The notes beneath the pieces were generated by a model. It did not search any database. It saw only the letters and a program-made list of their open reading frames with translations, and was not told the DNA's origin. Positions 32,822 to 43,760 of a stretch of 64,000 nt of DNA are shown here, one piece after another. The stretch comes from Nereocystis luetkeana (taxonomy: Eukaryota > Sar > Phaeophyceae > Laminariales > Laminariaceae). The DNA is taken from NCBI GenBank assembly GCA_031213475.1, contig JARUPZ010000020.1, positions 62,001-126,000 of the forward strand. Direction: 5' to 3'. A program made the position numbers and the translations under genes. Numbering within the stretch: position 1 is the stretch's first letter; each line of letters begins with the position of its first letter.

Positions 32822-33771
32822 TATTTATGGCAACATCGCGTTTCCGTTGACATCGATCATAGGCATTTGTTCTGTTTATTTTGGGCCTAATTTTGACAAA
32901 AATTGCTGATTTTCCTATATATATCGTATCGACTCATTCTTTTCACAACATATATTTTTGAGGCGTGGTTTTTGAGACTTGGGAACCAAATTTGGCATGG
33001 TTGTTCTTCATGGAAAATATGAAAAAGGTGGCGGCTTCTATTTTTCTTCTTTATGTTACGTGACGAGTCAAGGTCAAAGTTGCCGAAAAATCTCTAAAAA
33101 TCGTCAAATTGCACCTTAGGAACGAAACAAAAACAAATAACACAGATCAAGCCTCAGTGTTTTCACATTGCCATGAAAAACAATCGGTTGTTTGAAAAAC
33201 AACCCTAACCCAACTCTTAAAACCATGCCGCAACCTTTCAAAGCCAACACCCTGCGCCTGTCGCTGGAACCAGCTCGTAAACATCGATATTTCAACCTAC
33301 CGATACACCGGTATTCCGATACTGCTGTATATCGATACTACGATGCTGGTAGTGTTTACCGCTTGGCCTACTAGTAATTACAACATTAGTACGTAATGCC
33401 TTCCGAATGTCGTCAGACTATTTGTGCCAGCGAGTGTCAGTCATTTCACCTCTTCGTACTCTTCATACTCGCGAGTACTCAGTCATTTCAGCCTTTGGAA
33501 CTATTAATCAAAATAGTGAGACTCAATCATTTCAGCTGCTTTTGGTGCTCGCGAGACTCGCGAGTATCCCGGCATTTCAGATTTGGAGTACTCGTGGAAC
33601 TCGCTATGAATAGCACTCAGTCATTGCGGTTTTTGGCAATCGTAGTGGGAGCCAGTAATAGCTACCGCTTGGCTTAATGGTAATACCTTCACCAGAATGG
33701 TTTACAGTCCTAAATTCTGTCCAACCCTACTGTAGCGACAGCTTGTACTATACTTACGTCGCGGCGCTTAC

Positions 33772-33971
33772 CTCGGGATGGAAGGACCCAACGCGAGCCA
33801 CAAGCGAGCCCGCATCGCCAAAGCCAACCCCACACTGCGGACAGCGTTCTTGCAGCCCCCCCGCCTCCCCCACCGCCACCGCCACTGCCATGAAAGCCCC
33901 CGCCTCCTTAGGTCCCTTGAGCCCCTTGCCCCCCCCCCTCTGCTGGGTCTTCTTCTTCGATCAGCAGCTTC
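33772..33971 (-). CDS. Putative exon with a CPxC zinc-finger-like motif
   Basis: It has a TTTTCCCAACAG acceptor at 33972 and a GAG-GTAAGC donor at 33771. The frame at the 3' end encodes AFMAVAVAVGEAGGLQERC and then PQCGVGFGDAGSLVARVGSF, HPE. The finger resembles the one at 28200-28260 (CPxC, F.DA, LV.xV, H). A run of 10 G (on this strand) in the 5' part puts the upstream KLLIEEEDPAE frame out of register by one base, so either the homopolymer is miscalled or the exon is broken. The function is unknown. Confidence 0.35.
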
Positions 33972-34251
33972 CTGTTGGGAAAACAGTGTCACAAAAAACG
34001 CAGCTGTTAGATCGAAACATTCCTCAAGCGCAATTTTTGCAATACCACTGTAGTGATACTTATACGAATGCTATGAATGATACAAATAGTAATAGTAATA
34101 ACAAGTGATACTACTGTAGTAAGATCAAAGGATGCTACGGGGTATGTAGGTTGTAACTACTTTTGGCCAGGTCATATCATATTCCACAATATATGCCGCA
34201 CCTTACAACAGTGTCATGAGGAAGATGAGGGAGAGTACGCCATGTAGGAAT

Positions 34252-34760
34252 AGGCGGGGGCGGGGGGTGTAACTCGATAGGAGAGATGTACTCGATGCCA
34301 TGTATGGCCACAGTCGTATGACCATGACCATAGACCCTCGCATCCCTACAATGCCGGGACGGAGCATGTCGGGTTTGCACCGACCAGGCAGGCATTGCTT
34401 GCACCAAGCGCGAAGCGCCGTGAGGTGTCCGGCGAGTCGCATGAACGGTGAACTGCATCCTACTAAGAACCGCTTGTAAGGCGGACTTGCATATGGATGA
34501 CTGCTTCAATGAGCTAATTTAACTTCCGGTGTAGCCACTTCCAGAGACAGCAATGGGAGTACTATGTAACTGCCGCTTGGGTGTTTCACCATAAACACTA
34601 CGTGATACGATCATTCCCACGTGTGCGGAGTGAAGAGTCTTGACCTCGCACAAATGATCTAACTCGATAACCAGCTGCTGAAAAAAAAACGGTACCCTGG
34701 TTGTCTAGCTCAAGCAAAGAGCGGCATGTTTTACAGTGTCTTTGCCAATCGACGCCAACA
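34252..34760 (-). mobile_element. Poly(C)-ended non-coding repeat, minus orientation, copy 2
   Basis: The G-rich run at 34252-34266 is followed by GTAACTCGATAGGAGAGATG, CCATGTATGGCCACAGTCG and the shared body, ending near GCCAATCGACGCCAACATAA. The body continues directly into CCCTAACCCTA. Confidence 0.75.
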
Positions 34761-35019
34761 TAACCCTAACCCTATGGGGAGAGAGAAGGGGAGAGGGTCG
34801 AAGTGTAATTGCCGTGCGTTTGTCCCTGAGCCGTCGATGGTGTAGAGAGGGGAGGGTCAAAATGAAAAACACTCATCGAATGGTTGAATGATCAGCGATT
34901 GCTGGTAGCAAACTTTGAGTGGCTTGATTGAGCTCAAGCGAAAGTCGGGCTATGGTCAGCAATGTTCAACATCCAGAACAATCAACCAGAGTAGGCGTAC
35001 GAGGAGAATTGGGATACAC

Positions 35020-35160
35020 GTCCTCTCGTTCCTCTCTGTTGGCCATGGAATGTTCTGCTTCCCGGGGGTTGTTTTTCCGTAAAGTAAAATAGATACGAGG
35101 GGCGTCAGATTTGCCCACATATTCGATATCCTCATGCTCTTTGATAGTGCGGGCGAGAAA
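35020..35160 (-). CDS. Putative isolated exon, charged, unknown family
   Basis: After a GTTTCAG acceptor the minus strand encodes FLARTIKEHEDIEYVGKSDA followed by PRIYFTLRKNNPREAEHSM and ANREERED. It has strong coding-like composition with no stop over 47 codons. A GTGTAT donor is possible at 35019. It lies upstream of, and on the same strand as, the finger exon at 33772-33971, but their phases do not join directly. A missing intermediate exon or unrelated genes are both possible. Confidence 0.3.
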
Positions 35161-35609
35161 CTGAAACGAAGCTTCTCTTGTATTAACAGCATACCAACAT
35201 CACACTGGGCAGAAAACGTGTAAAATATCAAGACTAAACGCTCCCTACATTTGCGTCGAGAATCACTGTACCTGTTGTACCTACCGCCGTACTACAAGTA
35301 TGTACAGCATGCCCTAATGCCTCCAAGTATACAATTCGTATTAATAGTTAACTTGACGTGTTCGGGTGGTGTTCCGGTATATCTAAAGTTTCCTATCATA
35401 TATGGCGACAGGACTATATAGAAGTCTGCAACATCTAAACGTCAAATACGACCATCACCAAAATTAGGCACATAAACAAACCAGGTTCGGTACTGGCATG
35501 AGTCACAGCGCACATCTTGCTCCGGCACTGCTGCAGCCTACTGCGTCCTGCCTACTGGCACAGCTACTGCCTGCTGGTACTGCCTGCTGGCTACTGGGAC
35601 TGCTTATTG

Positions 35610-36300
35610 AGAGAAAGAGCACCACAAGCTGCAAGAACACACACGAGACCAAATGTTTACCCTGGCAGCAGTTCCGTGATCGGAAGCGGAAGCGGCGGTT
35701 CTTTCAGCCCCTTTTCCCTTGGTGACATCTGCCGAGCTTCTTCCTGCTGTCTACTCCCTCTGCCTACTGCCTATTGCCAACTGCTTGCTAGAGAGAGATG
35801 CCTGGTACAGAACACCACAACCTGCAACTGCGCAATAGCTCACCCTGCCGGTGTGTCGCTGCGCAGAAGCGGCGGCGGTGGTCCTTCTGGCCGCCGCCTT
35901 TACCCTCACTGGCATCGGCCGTCCTTTTTCTGTCTGCTGTCTACTGTCTTTGCCTACTGCATACTTCCTCTTGCCTACTGCGCACTGCCTCTTACTAGAG
36001 AGAGAGCACCGTTGCAAGTGCACGAGGGCCAACTGCTCAACCTGGCGGTACACTCTGCTCACTGCCCGCTGCCACTGCTCACTGCTTACTGCTTACCAGG
36101 TACTGCCTACTGAGAGAGAGCACCACAACCTGAATTTTCTCACCCTGGTGGTATTTTGCTGCGCGGAAGCTGCAGCGGTGGTCCCCCTGGCCGCCGCCTT
36201 TTCCCTCAGTGACATCGGTCGCGCTTCTTCTTCTGCTGCCTCTTGTCTTCGACGCACAGCTGCGCTAGCCGCCGCACTTCCCGCGCCACCTCGATTAGAT
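35610..36300. repeat. Degenerate tandem repeat with GAGAGAGAGCACCAC and CTGCC/CTACTG words
   Basis: Blocks starting near 35610, 35792, 35997 and 36112 with GAGAGAnAGCACC are followed in three cases by a shared segment (AGCGGCGGCGGTGGTCC, GGCCGCCGCCTTT, CATCGG). On the minus strand the segment reads as MSLREKAAARGTTAAASAQ in one block and a related RVKAAARRTTAAASAQ in another, so it may be a duplicated former exon. No intact gene can be built. Confidence 0.55.
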
Positions 36301-37250
36301 CAACTCCCGCAACTCTTGCAGCCATGACTGGGAGTTGCACGTGCGCATAGGATGCCGGGGGGGGGTGTCACACCCCACACATGGTAATGTCTCGGTTCGA
36401 TCAGCTCCTGGTACAGCTGTTGCAGCAATGACAGGGGGGTGCACGTGCGCATGGGGTGGCGTGGGGCGGGGGGTAGGAGAGATGAACTCGGTATCATGCA
36501 TGGCCGCAGTCGTATGACCATCACCATAGACCCTCGCATCCCTACAATGCCGAGGCCGAGAATGTCGGCTTTTCACCGACCAGGCAGGCATTGCTTGCAC
36601 CAAGCGCGAAGGGCCGTCAGGTGTCCGGGGAGTCGCATGAAAGGTGAGCTGCATCCTACTAAAAACCGCTTGTGAGGCGGACTTGCATGTGGATGACAGA
36701 TTCAATGAATAAATTTAACTTCCGGTGTAGCCACTTCCAGAGACAGCAATGGGAGTACTCTCTGTAACTGCCTCTTGGGGTGCCTTACCATAAATACTAC
36801 GTGATACGATCATTCTCCTTGTGCGGAGTAAGGGTTCTTCACCTCGCACAAATGATCTAACTCGACCACCAGCTGTGGGCAACCGCCAACAACAACAAAA
36901 AACGGGGGCCTAGTTGTCTAGCTAACGTAGTGAGCGGCATGTTATACAGAGTCGTTGCCAACCGACGCCAACCCAACCTACACGGTATATCTTAGGGGGG
37001 GGGGTGGCGGTGGGGGGGGGGGGGGGTTGAGTGCTTACACCCCAATTTTGGAAATGTCTCGGTTAGACCAGCTCCCGGAACTGTTGCAGCCATGACTGGG
37101 AGTTAGTTGCACGTGCGCGAAGGGTGGCGGGGGGGGGGGGGGGGGCTCGAGTGTTCACATCCCAACTTCTAGTAACATCTCGGTTCGACCAACTCCCGGC
37201 ACAGCTGTTGATACTATGACTGGGGGTTGCACTTGGGCATAAGGGGGGGG
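36298..37250. repeat. Dispersed array of a 60-100-bp unit ending in G runs
   Basis: The unit contains TCTCGGTTCGACCAGCTCC, CAGCCATGACTGGGAGTTGC and ACGTGCGC, followed by a G-rich run. It occurs near 36300-36366, 36390-36460, 37060-37147 and 37170-37250. The array is split by the poly(C)-ended repeat at 36463-36984. Each unit ends in 7-18 G (37130-37145 is the longest). Confidence 0.6.
36463..36984 (-). mobile_element. Poly(C)-ended non-coding repeat, minus orientation, copy 3
   Basis: The G-rich end at 36465-36476, then GAGAGATGAACTCGGTATCA, CATGCATGGCCGCAGTCGTA and the shared body through CAACCGACGCCAACCCAACC. It ends at the same position as the plus copy at 24965, which defines the 5' border of the family. 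Confidence 0.75.
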
Positions 37251-37414
37251 TCTGAGCGTTCGCACACCCCTCTCCTATTGCATCTGCACAATGCATATAG
37301 TTTATAACATGGTTGATAGACAGGAACATTCCAACCATCTTGTCAAGCTAGGCCAAAGTACATTCTACAGCCCTGAACTTACAAGAACGGCAACCAAACG
37401 CAAGAGAGAGAGAG

Positions 37415-37511
37415 TTAACCCCTTTAGAACCGCAGTCCCGTTTTGGGGACAAACTACTTGAAATTCGACTGGTTTGCCCCCAAAACGGGACTGCGGTTCT
37501 AAAGGGGTTAA
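37415..37511. mobile_element. 97-bp piggyBac-like MITE, copy 2 (best preserved)
   Basis: TTAACCCCTTTAGAACCGCA at the left and its near-perfect complement ending GGGGTTAA at the right. The core is AGTCCCGTTTTGGGGACAAA, and both TTAA sites are intact. The symmetric sequence would fold into one long hairpin. Confidence 0.9.
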
Positions 37512-37538
37512 CGTCGCGCTCCCTTAACCGGACTCCTC

Positions 37539-37750
37539 CAGTACTACTACTACTACTACTACTGCTGCTGCTGCTCCTGCTCCTGCTACTGCTACTGCTA
37601 CTATTTCTAATACTTCTGCTACTACTATGCTACTGCTGCTACTACTACGAACTACTATTGCTACTACTGGTACTACTACTACTCCAGCACTACTGCTACT
37701 GCTACTGCTACCTTTACTGCTACTGCTACTTCTACTGCTACTACTGCTAC
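37539..37750. repeat. Degenerate (TAC)n/(TGC)n trinucleotide microsatellite
   Basis: Long runs of ACT, GCT and CCT triplets (TACTACTACTACTACTACTG, CTGCTACTGCTACTGCTACT). It starts 28 bp after the piggyBac-like MITE at 37415-37511. Confidence 0.85.
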
Positions 37751-37794
37751 TTACGGCAGTATAACCGGTAACGGTAATACTTCATTTCACGCCT

Positions 37795-37960
37795 TAGACG
37801 GATAATGATCTAGATAATCTGTTAAGAGTTCCTCGCCTGCCGTTGTGAGAGGTTGTGCCGATCCGTACGGTACAGATCCAACCCAGGACAGTTGTGCTAT
37901 TAACAGATCATGCAGATTACACGGGTCCTACCAGGCAACATGAGCTAGATCATGCAAAAT
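37795..37960 (-). repeat. GATCTAGATC-rich repeat, copy 2
   Basis: The complement carries GATCTAGCTCATGTTGCC, GTGTAATCTGCATGATCTG and GTCCTGGGTTGGATCTGTAC, matching 39540-39640 on the plus strand. Confidence 0.65.
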
Positions 37961-38239
37961 GGACAATGCAAATATAACTCTTTTTTCGGGATTTGGGGTC
38001 GGTGTCACTTGCAAGCTCTTCGGTTGTATCACAGTCGGCCGGTACGAAAAGCCCAAGCTGGCTGGCTTCGCGTCAGCAGCTGACAGCAGGCGCCGATGAA
38101 CAGCACGACTAGCCTGTACCAGGCGAACTTTTAGCGTCAGAACCTGAGATGACGTACGCACGGCATAAGAACACTCCGCTAACGCAGAGAGACGTGGGAT
38201 CACGACCCACCGGCGGTAAAGACTGCGAATCTTAATTGG

Positions 38240-38637
38240 TACGACAGAAGCGTTTGGGCAAGAAAGTGGGAAGTATTCCAAGTGTCGGATCCGCGGGCCA
38301 ATCGCGCGGTCCAACCCGCGGATCAACAGAAAACAACTCGCGGGTCACGCCAGCCCGACCCGCGAGTGACCCGTTTCTCGCGGATCATGACCTGGCCCGA
38401 CCCGTGAGCTTTTCATCACGACCTGGCCTGACCCGTGAAATTTTAAAAAGTCGTCACCCGACCAGACCCGACTCGTGAGATTTGAAAAGTCTCCGCGATA
38501 TTTGAAACCTTCTTGTCTCGACCCGACCCGTGAGACTGTGAACACTTGCTGGCCCGACCCGACCCGACCCGACCAGTGACATTTTGAACGCCTCCTGGCC
38601 CGACCCGGGGGTGGGGCCATGACCCGGGAACAGCCCT
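38240..38637 (-). mobile_element. Copy B of the GGGTC-satellite TIR element, truncated
   Basis: Matches copy A at 545-790 (GGTACGAnAGAAGCnTTTGG, AAGTGTCGGATCCGCG, ACAACTCGCGGGT). It ends at 38637 with GGGGCCATGACCCGGGAACA then GCCCTGG, the same terminus as copies A and C. The interior is blocks of GACCCG with GTGAGATTTGAAAA spacers. Confidence 0.7.
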
Positions 38638-38639
38638 GG

Positions 38640-39489
38640 TTATTTCCAAAGCCACCACTTTCTATGTGTGTGCCCTCCCTGCTTGGGAGAAAATCGACTC
38701 GCAGATTCGTCCCAGGGGGTGTGCTGCCTTGATTCTAGTATACGGCACATGGCCCACGCTAGCGTTCGGCTAATCGTATTGGTGGAGGTTGATACTTATG
38801 TGGTACCAGTTGTGTTAATGGCGATGGCTCTTGCCTTCCGGAGTCGTGTACACAATTTCAGGTATCATACCTAGTACCTGGCCTTGGTACGTATGCAGTT
38901 GTCAGTTCACTGCCACGACGCCGGGCTGGCCGCTAAAAAGCAAAATACCAGGTACTCAAGTGCTGGTATTGCACTGTGTAACTGTCAGTACGGCAATGGA
39001 TCCGCCCGTGGCACGAGCCCTGCATTGTCCATTGTGGTACATATGTAGGCATACGGGCGGTACACAGGGATCACTCCAGAAAACATTTAACGAAAAGCAC
39101 GTATTGGTTCACAACATAGATGTGTCATCGCCCATCGTAGGAAGGGAATAAAAATACCTGGTGAGCAATAGCTGTTGATTCATGTTGTGGCTCTGGGCAA
39201 AAAGGGAGATGTGTTGAGGAATGCGTATTATTTTTACTGGTACATCTTGGGTATATGTTTATCAAGTATACAGACCTGCAGACGAAAATATGGGGCAAAT
39301 ACGTACATTACGAAGATACTGATATGAGGTTTGGCGTTGTTTGATATAGGAATACAGGGTTTCGTTGTACGTACGCAAGGTACTATTATAGTGCGAGAAT
39401 ATGAAGATATGTGAAATATGCCCCTGCTGTTCGATAAAACGGTATACACACATGTTCGCACGTAAAGGGATCTACCTCGGACAGACCAT
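38640..39489. other. Intergenic sequence, no gene recognised
   Basis: Unique sequence with TACCAGGTA-type palindromes near 38870 and 38947. The frame at 38831-39151 is open but has no domain and no convincing splice context. Confidence 0.45.
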
Positions 39490-39640
39490 CCTTGATTCCT
39501 GCTCCATGATCTAGATCTTTCAAGTCAGATCTGTTCCCGATGTTGTACGATCTAGCTCATGTTGCCGGGTGGTACCCGTATAATCTGCATGATCTACTGT
39601 AGCACAAGTTTCCTGGGTTGGATCTGTACTATACAGCCGG
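39490..39640 (+). repeat. GATCTAGATC-rich repeat, copy 3
   Basis: Contains CATGATCTAGATCTTTCAAG, GATCTAGCTCATGTTGCCG and TTCCTGGGTTGGATCTGTAC. It is the inverted partner of 37795-37960 and related to 13676-13860. It runs directly into the tRNA-like sequence. Confidence 0.65.
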
Positions 39641-39731
39641 CGTCCCCGGTGGCTTGGTAGGTGGTCCGCGTGCCTATCAAGGTTAACTGCGTGGGTTCAA
39701 GTCCCACCGAGTGCCTGCTCGTAAGGGCTTT
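39639..39731 (+). ncRNA. tRNA-like Pol III unit (A box, B box, T-run)
   Basis: A box TGGCTTGGTAGG at 39650-39661 and B box GGTTCAAGTCC at 39694-39704 sit within a perfect T-arm (GTGGG, TTCAAGT, CCCAC). A TTTTT Pol III terminator follows at about 39731. A D-stem GTGG/CCGC can form. The acceptor stem pairs only at 5 of 7 positions and no standard 5-bp anticodon stem can be drawn, so I cannot assign an anticodon. It is best read as a tRNA-derived gene or SINE head, not a working tRNA. Confidence 0.45.
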
Positions 39732-40051
39732 TTCTTGCATGGAAGAAATTGACTAGCGGAAAGCGCGAGAGCGCGAGTTAGCTACATTCGATGAAAATCG
39801 ACGAGCAGTGGGGATGCTGAACCCTATGCGCGACAAAAAATAAAGGCACGTACCGGGGGGGAGAAGGGTAGACACCTGTGACCACGGCTTGTCCAGAAGG
39901 TCGTCGAAGGTAAAACATACTACCAGGTACGAGTGAGACTGGAAAGTGGAAGTGATAATTAAAAAAAAAAAAACGGGTCATCCGGCACAACGTCTCACAA
40001 CCGCAGGCGAGGCATTAAAAAATCTACTGTAGACAGATATATACATTATCA

Positions 40052-41210
40052 TACAAGGCACTTCGCTCAGGAAGGAAAAATACATCAAATTGTTATGCCA
40101 AGCGGACAGAGGTCCATGATTGAATATAGTTTTTCACGATTGTAGTTACACTCTGGCGACTTGATAATGCCAAGAGTCCTGCCGCCATGCTTTAGGAAAA
40201 AACAGCTAGGACGCCACATACGCTTCGCGTCGCGGGCGGTTGCCGGACGTACGTCGCCCTCTACGCTCGCTCACACGCCGTACGTACGTACATACCCGAG
40301 GTAGGGTAATCCTTTTCCTCTTTTGATATGCTTGCTGTATGTACTGCTGTACGAAAAAGAAGGCATATCATGGCACAGCAGCACCGCGAAAACAATGAAA
40401 ATGAAACCGGAAAAATTGGGAAGAAAAAAAATCCCCGTCGCCTCATGAAATAATTTTCTGTCTGATTGGAACACCTTGCACCGGTAAAAAAAAAAAAAAA
40501 ATCCCCCGGAATTAGAATAATTAATAGCTGGCCCGGTGAACGAAAATTTCGCCGCAGAGCTTTTTTCTGAGTCTCGTACGCCACCCGCCCCTCTCGCGAC
40601 CACCTCGCCACCGATTCGGTCCGGGTAACGTTTTCCTTACTCTCTGCTACAGTGAGCCCCGTCGCCCGCCTCGCGTTAAGCCCGGTGCTCACTGTGGCCG
40701 TCGTTCGCCAGCTCGACAATGTTGTTATTCAGACTGTGTAGCTCCCTCTGTGATTTTCACCCCGGTCGCAAAAATAAGCACCGCTTGAATATTATTTTGC
40801 CATGCCGAACGACCCTTATAAGTCGTACGTACCCTATCAAAAATCACAAATGGAGGCCAGACAGAGTCCATTCATGCATCCCTCGTGTCTCGAGGCACAC
40901 GCGACGCCTAGGCACGAAAGCGGTGACCGCGCTTCTAGTAACCCCCCCTCTACCCGCCTGCACCTGCTGACACCCGCGACGGCGCCGGGCTCACCCACGG
41001 TGCCGTACTCGGAGTACACACACGCACACGAAACCAAAGAAGAGAAAAGGAAGAAAGCACCGAGAGTGCCAAGAGAAAGGGAGAAAACAAAGACCCGCAG
41101 GAAAGGTCCGGCAAGTAAGGAAGGGAGGCGGTTTCGAAGTGGGAGCTCTGAGAGACCAGGGATGTACCAACCGAGCACGCTCAGAGAGTGAGATATCTCT
41201 AAGTAGTTCT
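40052..41210 (-). repeat. Inverted dispersed copy of the 1.13-kb repeat
   Basis: Reading the minus strand gives the same order as the tandem units: GAACTACTTAG at the start, CTGAGCGTGCTCGGTTGG, the GCGGGTAGAGGGGGG segment, the repeated GCATGGCGGCAGGACTCTTGGC region, and an end in CTTGTA. It is more diverged, and the terminal GC hairpin is missing. This shows the repeat is dispersed and mobile rather than a local duplication. Confidence 0.85.
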
Positions 41211-43569
41211 ATGTGTCCGAGGTACGTTTAGGGTTTCGGCGCGATAGCAAGAGTATTTTTCAGACTGGAAGCACGATGCAAGAGACAACACCCCCACACA
41301 GCACCCGCCAGGATTTCTGAACAACTGACGAAACAAGGGAGTGGGTGAGAAGGGGCGTAACGATGGGGCACAAGACGGCAATTTAATTTCTTTACTCACC
41401 AATAATTAATAGAACAGGGACGTGGGGCGGTCTACACAGCAAAACTTGGCGAGCGATAAAAACGGGAATACCAACTCCTGTACTGTAGTAAGAATGCGAA
41501 CAGAACACGCGGTAGGCGCTACGCGTATCGATGAAGCACAGAAACATCCTTCTTCGGGGTACGGGTGCCAGCGAGGTGCGGGTGCCAAGCCGATCTTGCG
41601 ATCTTGTACGTTGCTGGTGCGGGACAGCTGCTGGTGGTCGCCTGGTCGATTGTTCCTTCTTGAAGCCCAGTAGTAGTTCCACCCGATCTACAAGCATTGT
41701 GCTGAGTCTGAATGTAAAGACATCTCACCTTGGCAGTCTCGGCAGCATATGCTGCTGCTATCTCTGCTGCTGCTGCTGCTGCTATGCTGCTGCCGAATTG
41801 CTGTACGAAGTGAAATGGTGGATGTGGAAAGTTGCCGCGACTGCTGCTGTTCTTGTGTTGTTCTCCGAGTTTCGTCCTGAGTGAAATCCCGTCGCATTCT
41901 TGCAACACCTGACTACTTGTCCGAGAAATTTACGAAACAGCAACAGTTTTTTGGCTAAAAGAGAGCTAGATTCACCACTTTGTAGATATTATAATATTCC
42001 AGGAATATTCCTATGCTCTGTAGATGCTTGTACGTACAGGTACTGTGACTATCAATAATCTAAAAAAAACGTAGAGGAGGTGGGGGGGCGGAGGGCGATA
42101 TCCTGTAGCTCCGCTGTCTATGGTGCCCAGCACCATGATTCCGATGTTGGGTTCAAGGTCTATGGTGCCCAGCACCATGATTTCGATGCTGGGTTCAATT
42201 CTTGGGTTGAGAGGCATTCTTCAGTCTTTTCTTCCGACGATGTTTTATCGTTCGACGAGTTCTGACCGTTTACGGTTTCGCGCTTCGCGCTCACGGCCTC
42301 GCGCGGCTCCTGCGGAGGGCTAATTATATTTCTGCACCTTGTCAAATGGGATCACATCCGGGTGAGATCAGGTCCGGGTGGGATCAGGAGAGCCAAACAG
42401 GAGCCTGTTTTGTTTTCCCGCTTCAATGGAGAATATTCTTAGAAACTTATTATCTACAACATGGAGAACTCTACTGCCAAAAGCTAGGTATCGACCGATC
42501 CGGAGAACTCACAGCTCACAACTGACAGCTGACGTACCACTCTGAACGGAAATAAAAGGAGCATCTATGAACAAAAACTAATAATAAAATGCCCTTATAT
42601 TTCCGTCCAGAGTGAGTGGTGGTATAGTGTTTTGTCCTTCATAAAATTGCAATGGATGGATGCGTGTAGACCACGGATATAATTAGTTGTTGCGCTGGCG
42701 CCAAAAATTGGGCTAAATAGCCATTTTCCACAACAGCCGCCGGGGGATTGGTTGCCCGTAGCGCAACACGCGATTTTACGCGCGCAACTTTGTCGGCCGC
42801 TGACCCAAAAAAATGTTGCGGCCTTTTTCGTTCGGCGTAGGCGAAAAAAAATTAAAGCACTGTTTTCAAAGTCGCTTTGGCGGAAAAAAATCGAGCCCCC
42901 TTTCTGCATTCGCCGATGGCGAATTTTGTTTTTCTTTTTGCCCTGTAGTAGAACAAAAGAAAATGAGGTTCCGATCCCGATGCACGCCTTTTCGAGGTTC
43001 GGGAAGCGTTTAAAGGCACTTTCTTACTTGGTCTTCGGGAATATATTTGCGCATACCTCGGATATCGCCAAACACGGGCCACAGGCGTGTTGCGCTGCGC
43101 GCAACAGACACCGCACCACTACTTATATCCCTGGTGTAGACAAATACATATGTACGTACGTACCTGATCTTTATGTATCTCCCGATACCTAGTGAACGTG
43201 AGAACCAGGTAACGGCGCGGAGGATGCCCGTTTTGTTTACAGACCCAATCTTCTAAGACGTGTCTTCAAATTTATCTTAATCCGTTTTTCAGAGAGGGGT
43301 CCGTCTTAGTGCGTCTTAGCACGTCTTACATTCGTCTTAAGACTTTAATTTACCAGGCGCAGCTTAGTCAGGGTTAGTGTTAGTGTTAGTGTTAGTGTTA
43401 GTGTTAGTGTTAGGGTGTTCTCACAAGAGCAGCGAGCTGTGGGAACAGGAACATAACGGGAACAACAGTAATTAAATCAATAGTGTAGGGTGTTCAAAAT
43501 TGGTGGGGTTGGATTTTTTGTACTACTAGTCTGTTTCCTAAATAATACTGGTAGTTTACAGCAATCACA
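41211..43569. other. Intergenic sequence; one weak Ala-rich open frame, no clear gene
   Basis: On the minus strand 41908-41519 is open, with an Ala-rich run from a GCT/CAG-type microsatellite (41757-41790) and a possible AAG-GTGAGA donor at about 41730. Support is too thin for a gene. At 42113-42200 a 50-bp phrase (GTCTATGGTGCCCAGCACCATGATT) is repeated twice in tandem. A variant (GTTAGT)n run lies at 43372-43416. Confidence 0.4.
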
Positions 43570-43760
43570 ACCCAAGAAAGACGTGTTCTACGTTAGAGGT
43601 AGCACATTCCCGTCAAAAGGGTTTCTGAATCACGGGGTTCCTTAACCCAAAATCGTCGGAATGCCGATCTTGTTCCGAAAAATGGTTCCTTAACCCAAAA
43701 TCGTCGGAATGCCAATCTTGTGTCGAAAAATGACGTGTTTGTATACTTGGGCCATGGGAT
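43570..43760. repeat. Dispersed repeat with an internal tandem duplication, inverted copy at 54585
   Basis: CCTTAACCCAAAATCGTCGG followed by AATGCCnATCTTG and CGAAAAATG occurs twice in tandem (about 43640 and 43685). The same sequence, in the opposite orientation and once, lies at 54585-54735 together with the flanking phrases GAGGTAGCACATT and CTTGGGCCATGGGA. Confidence 0.7.

Noticed and set aside
38345-38620. Arg/Gly/Ser-rich open frames in GGGTC arrays (also 205-459, 1513-1737, 48220-48516, 49576-49764)
   Set aside because: Five-base arrays read open in several frames. They sit inside TIR elements and lack any domain.
39639-39715. Functional tRNA gene
   Set aside because: No 5-bp anticodon stem or complete acceptor stem can be drawn; kept only as a tRNA-like Pol III unit.
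41519-41908. Ala-rich minus-strand exon with a GTGAGA donor
   Set aside because: The composition is driven by a CTG/CAG microsatellite, and no acceptor or neighbouring exon supports it.
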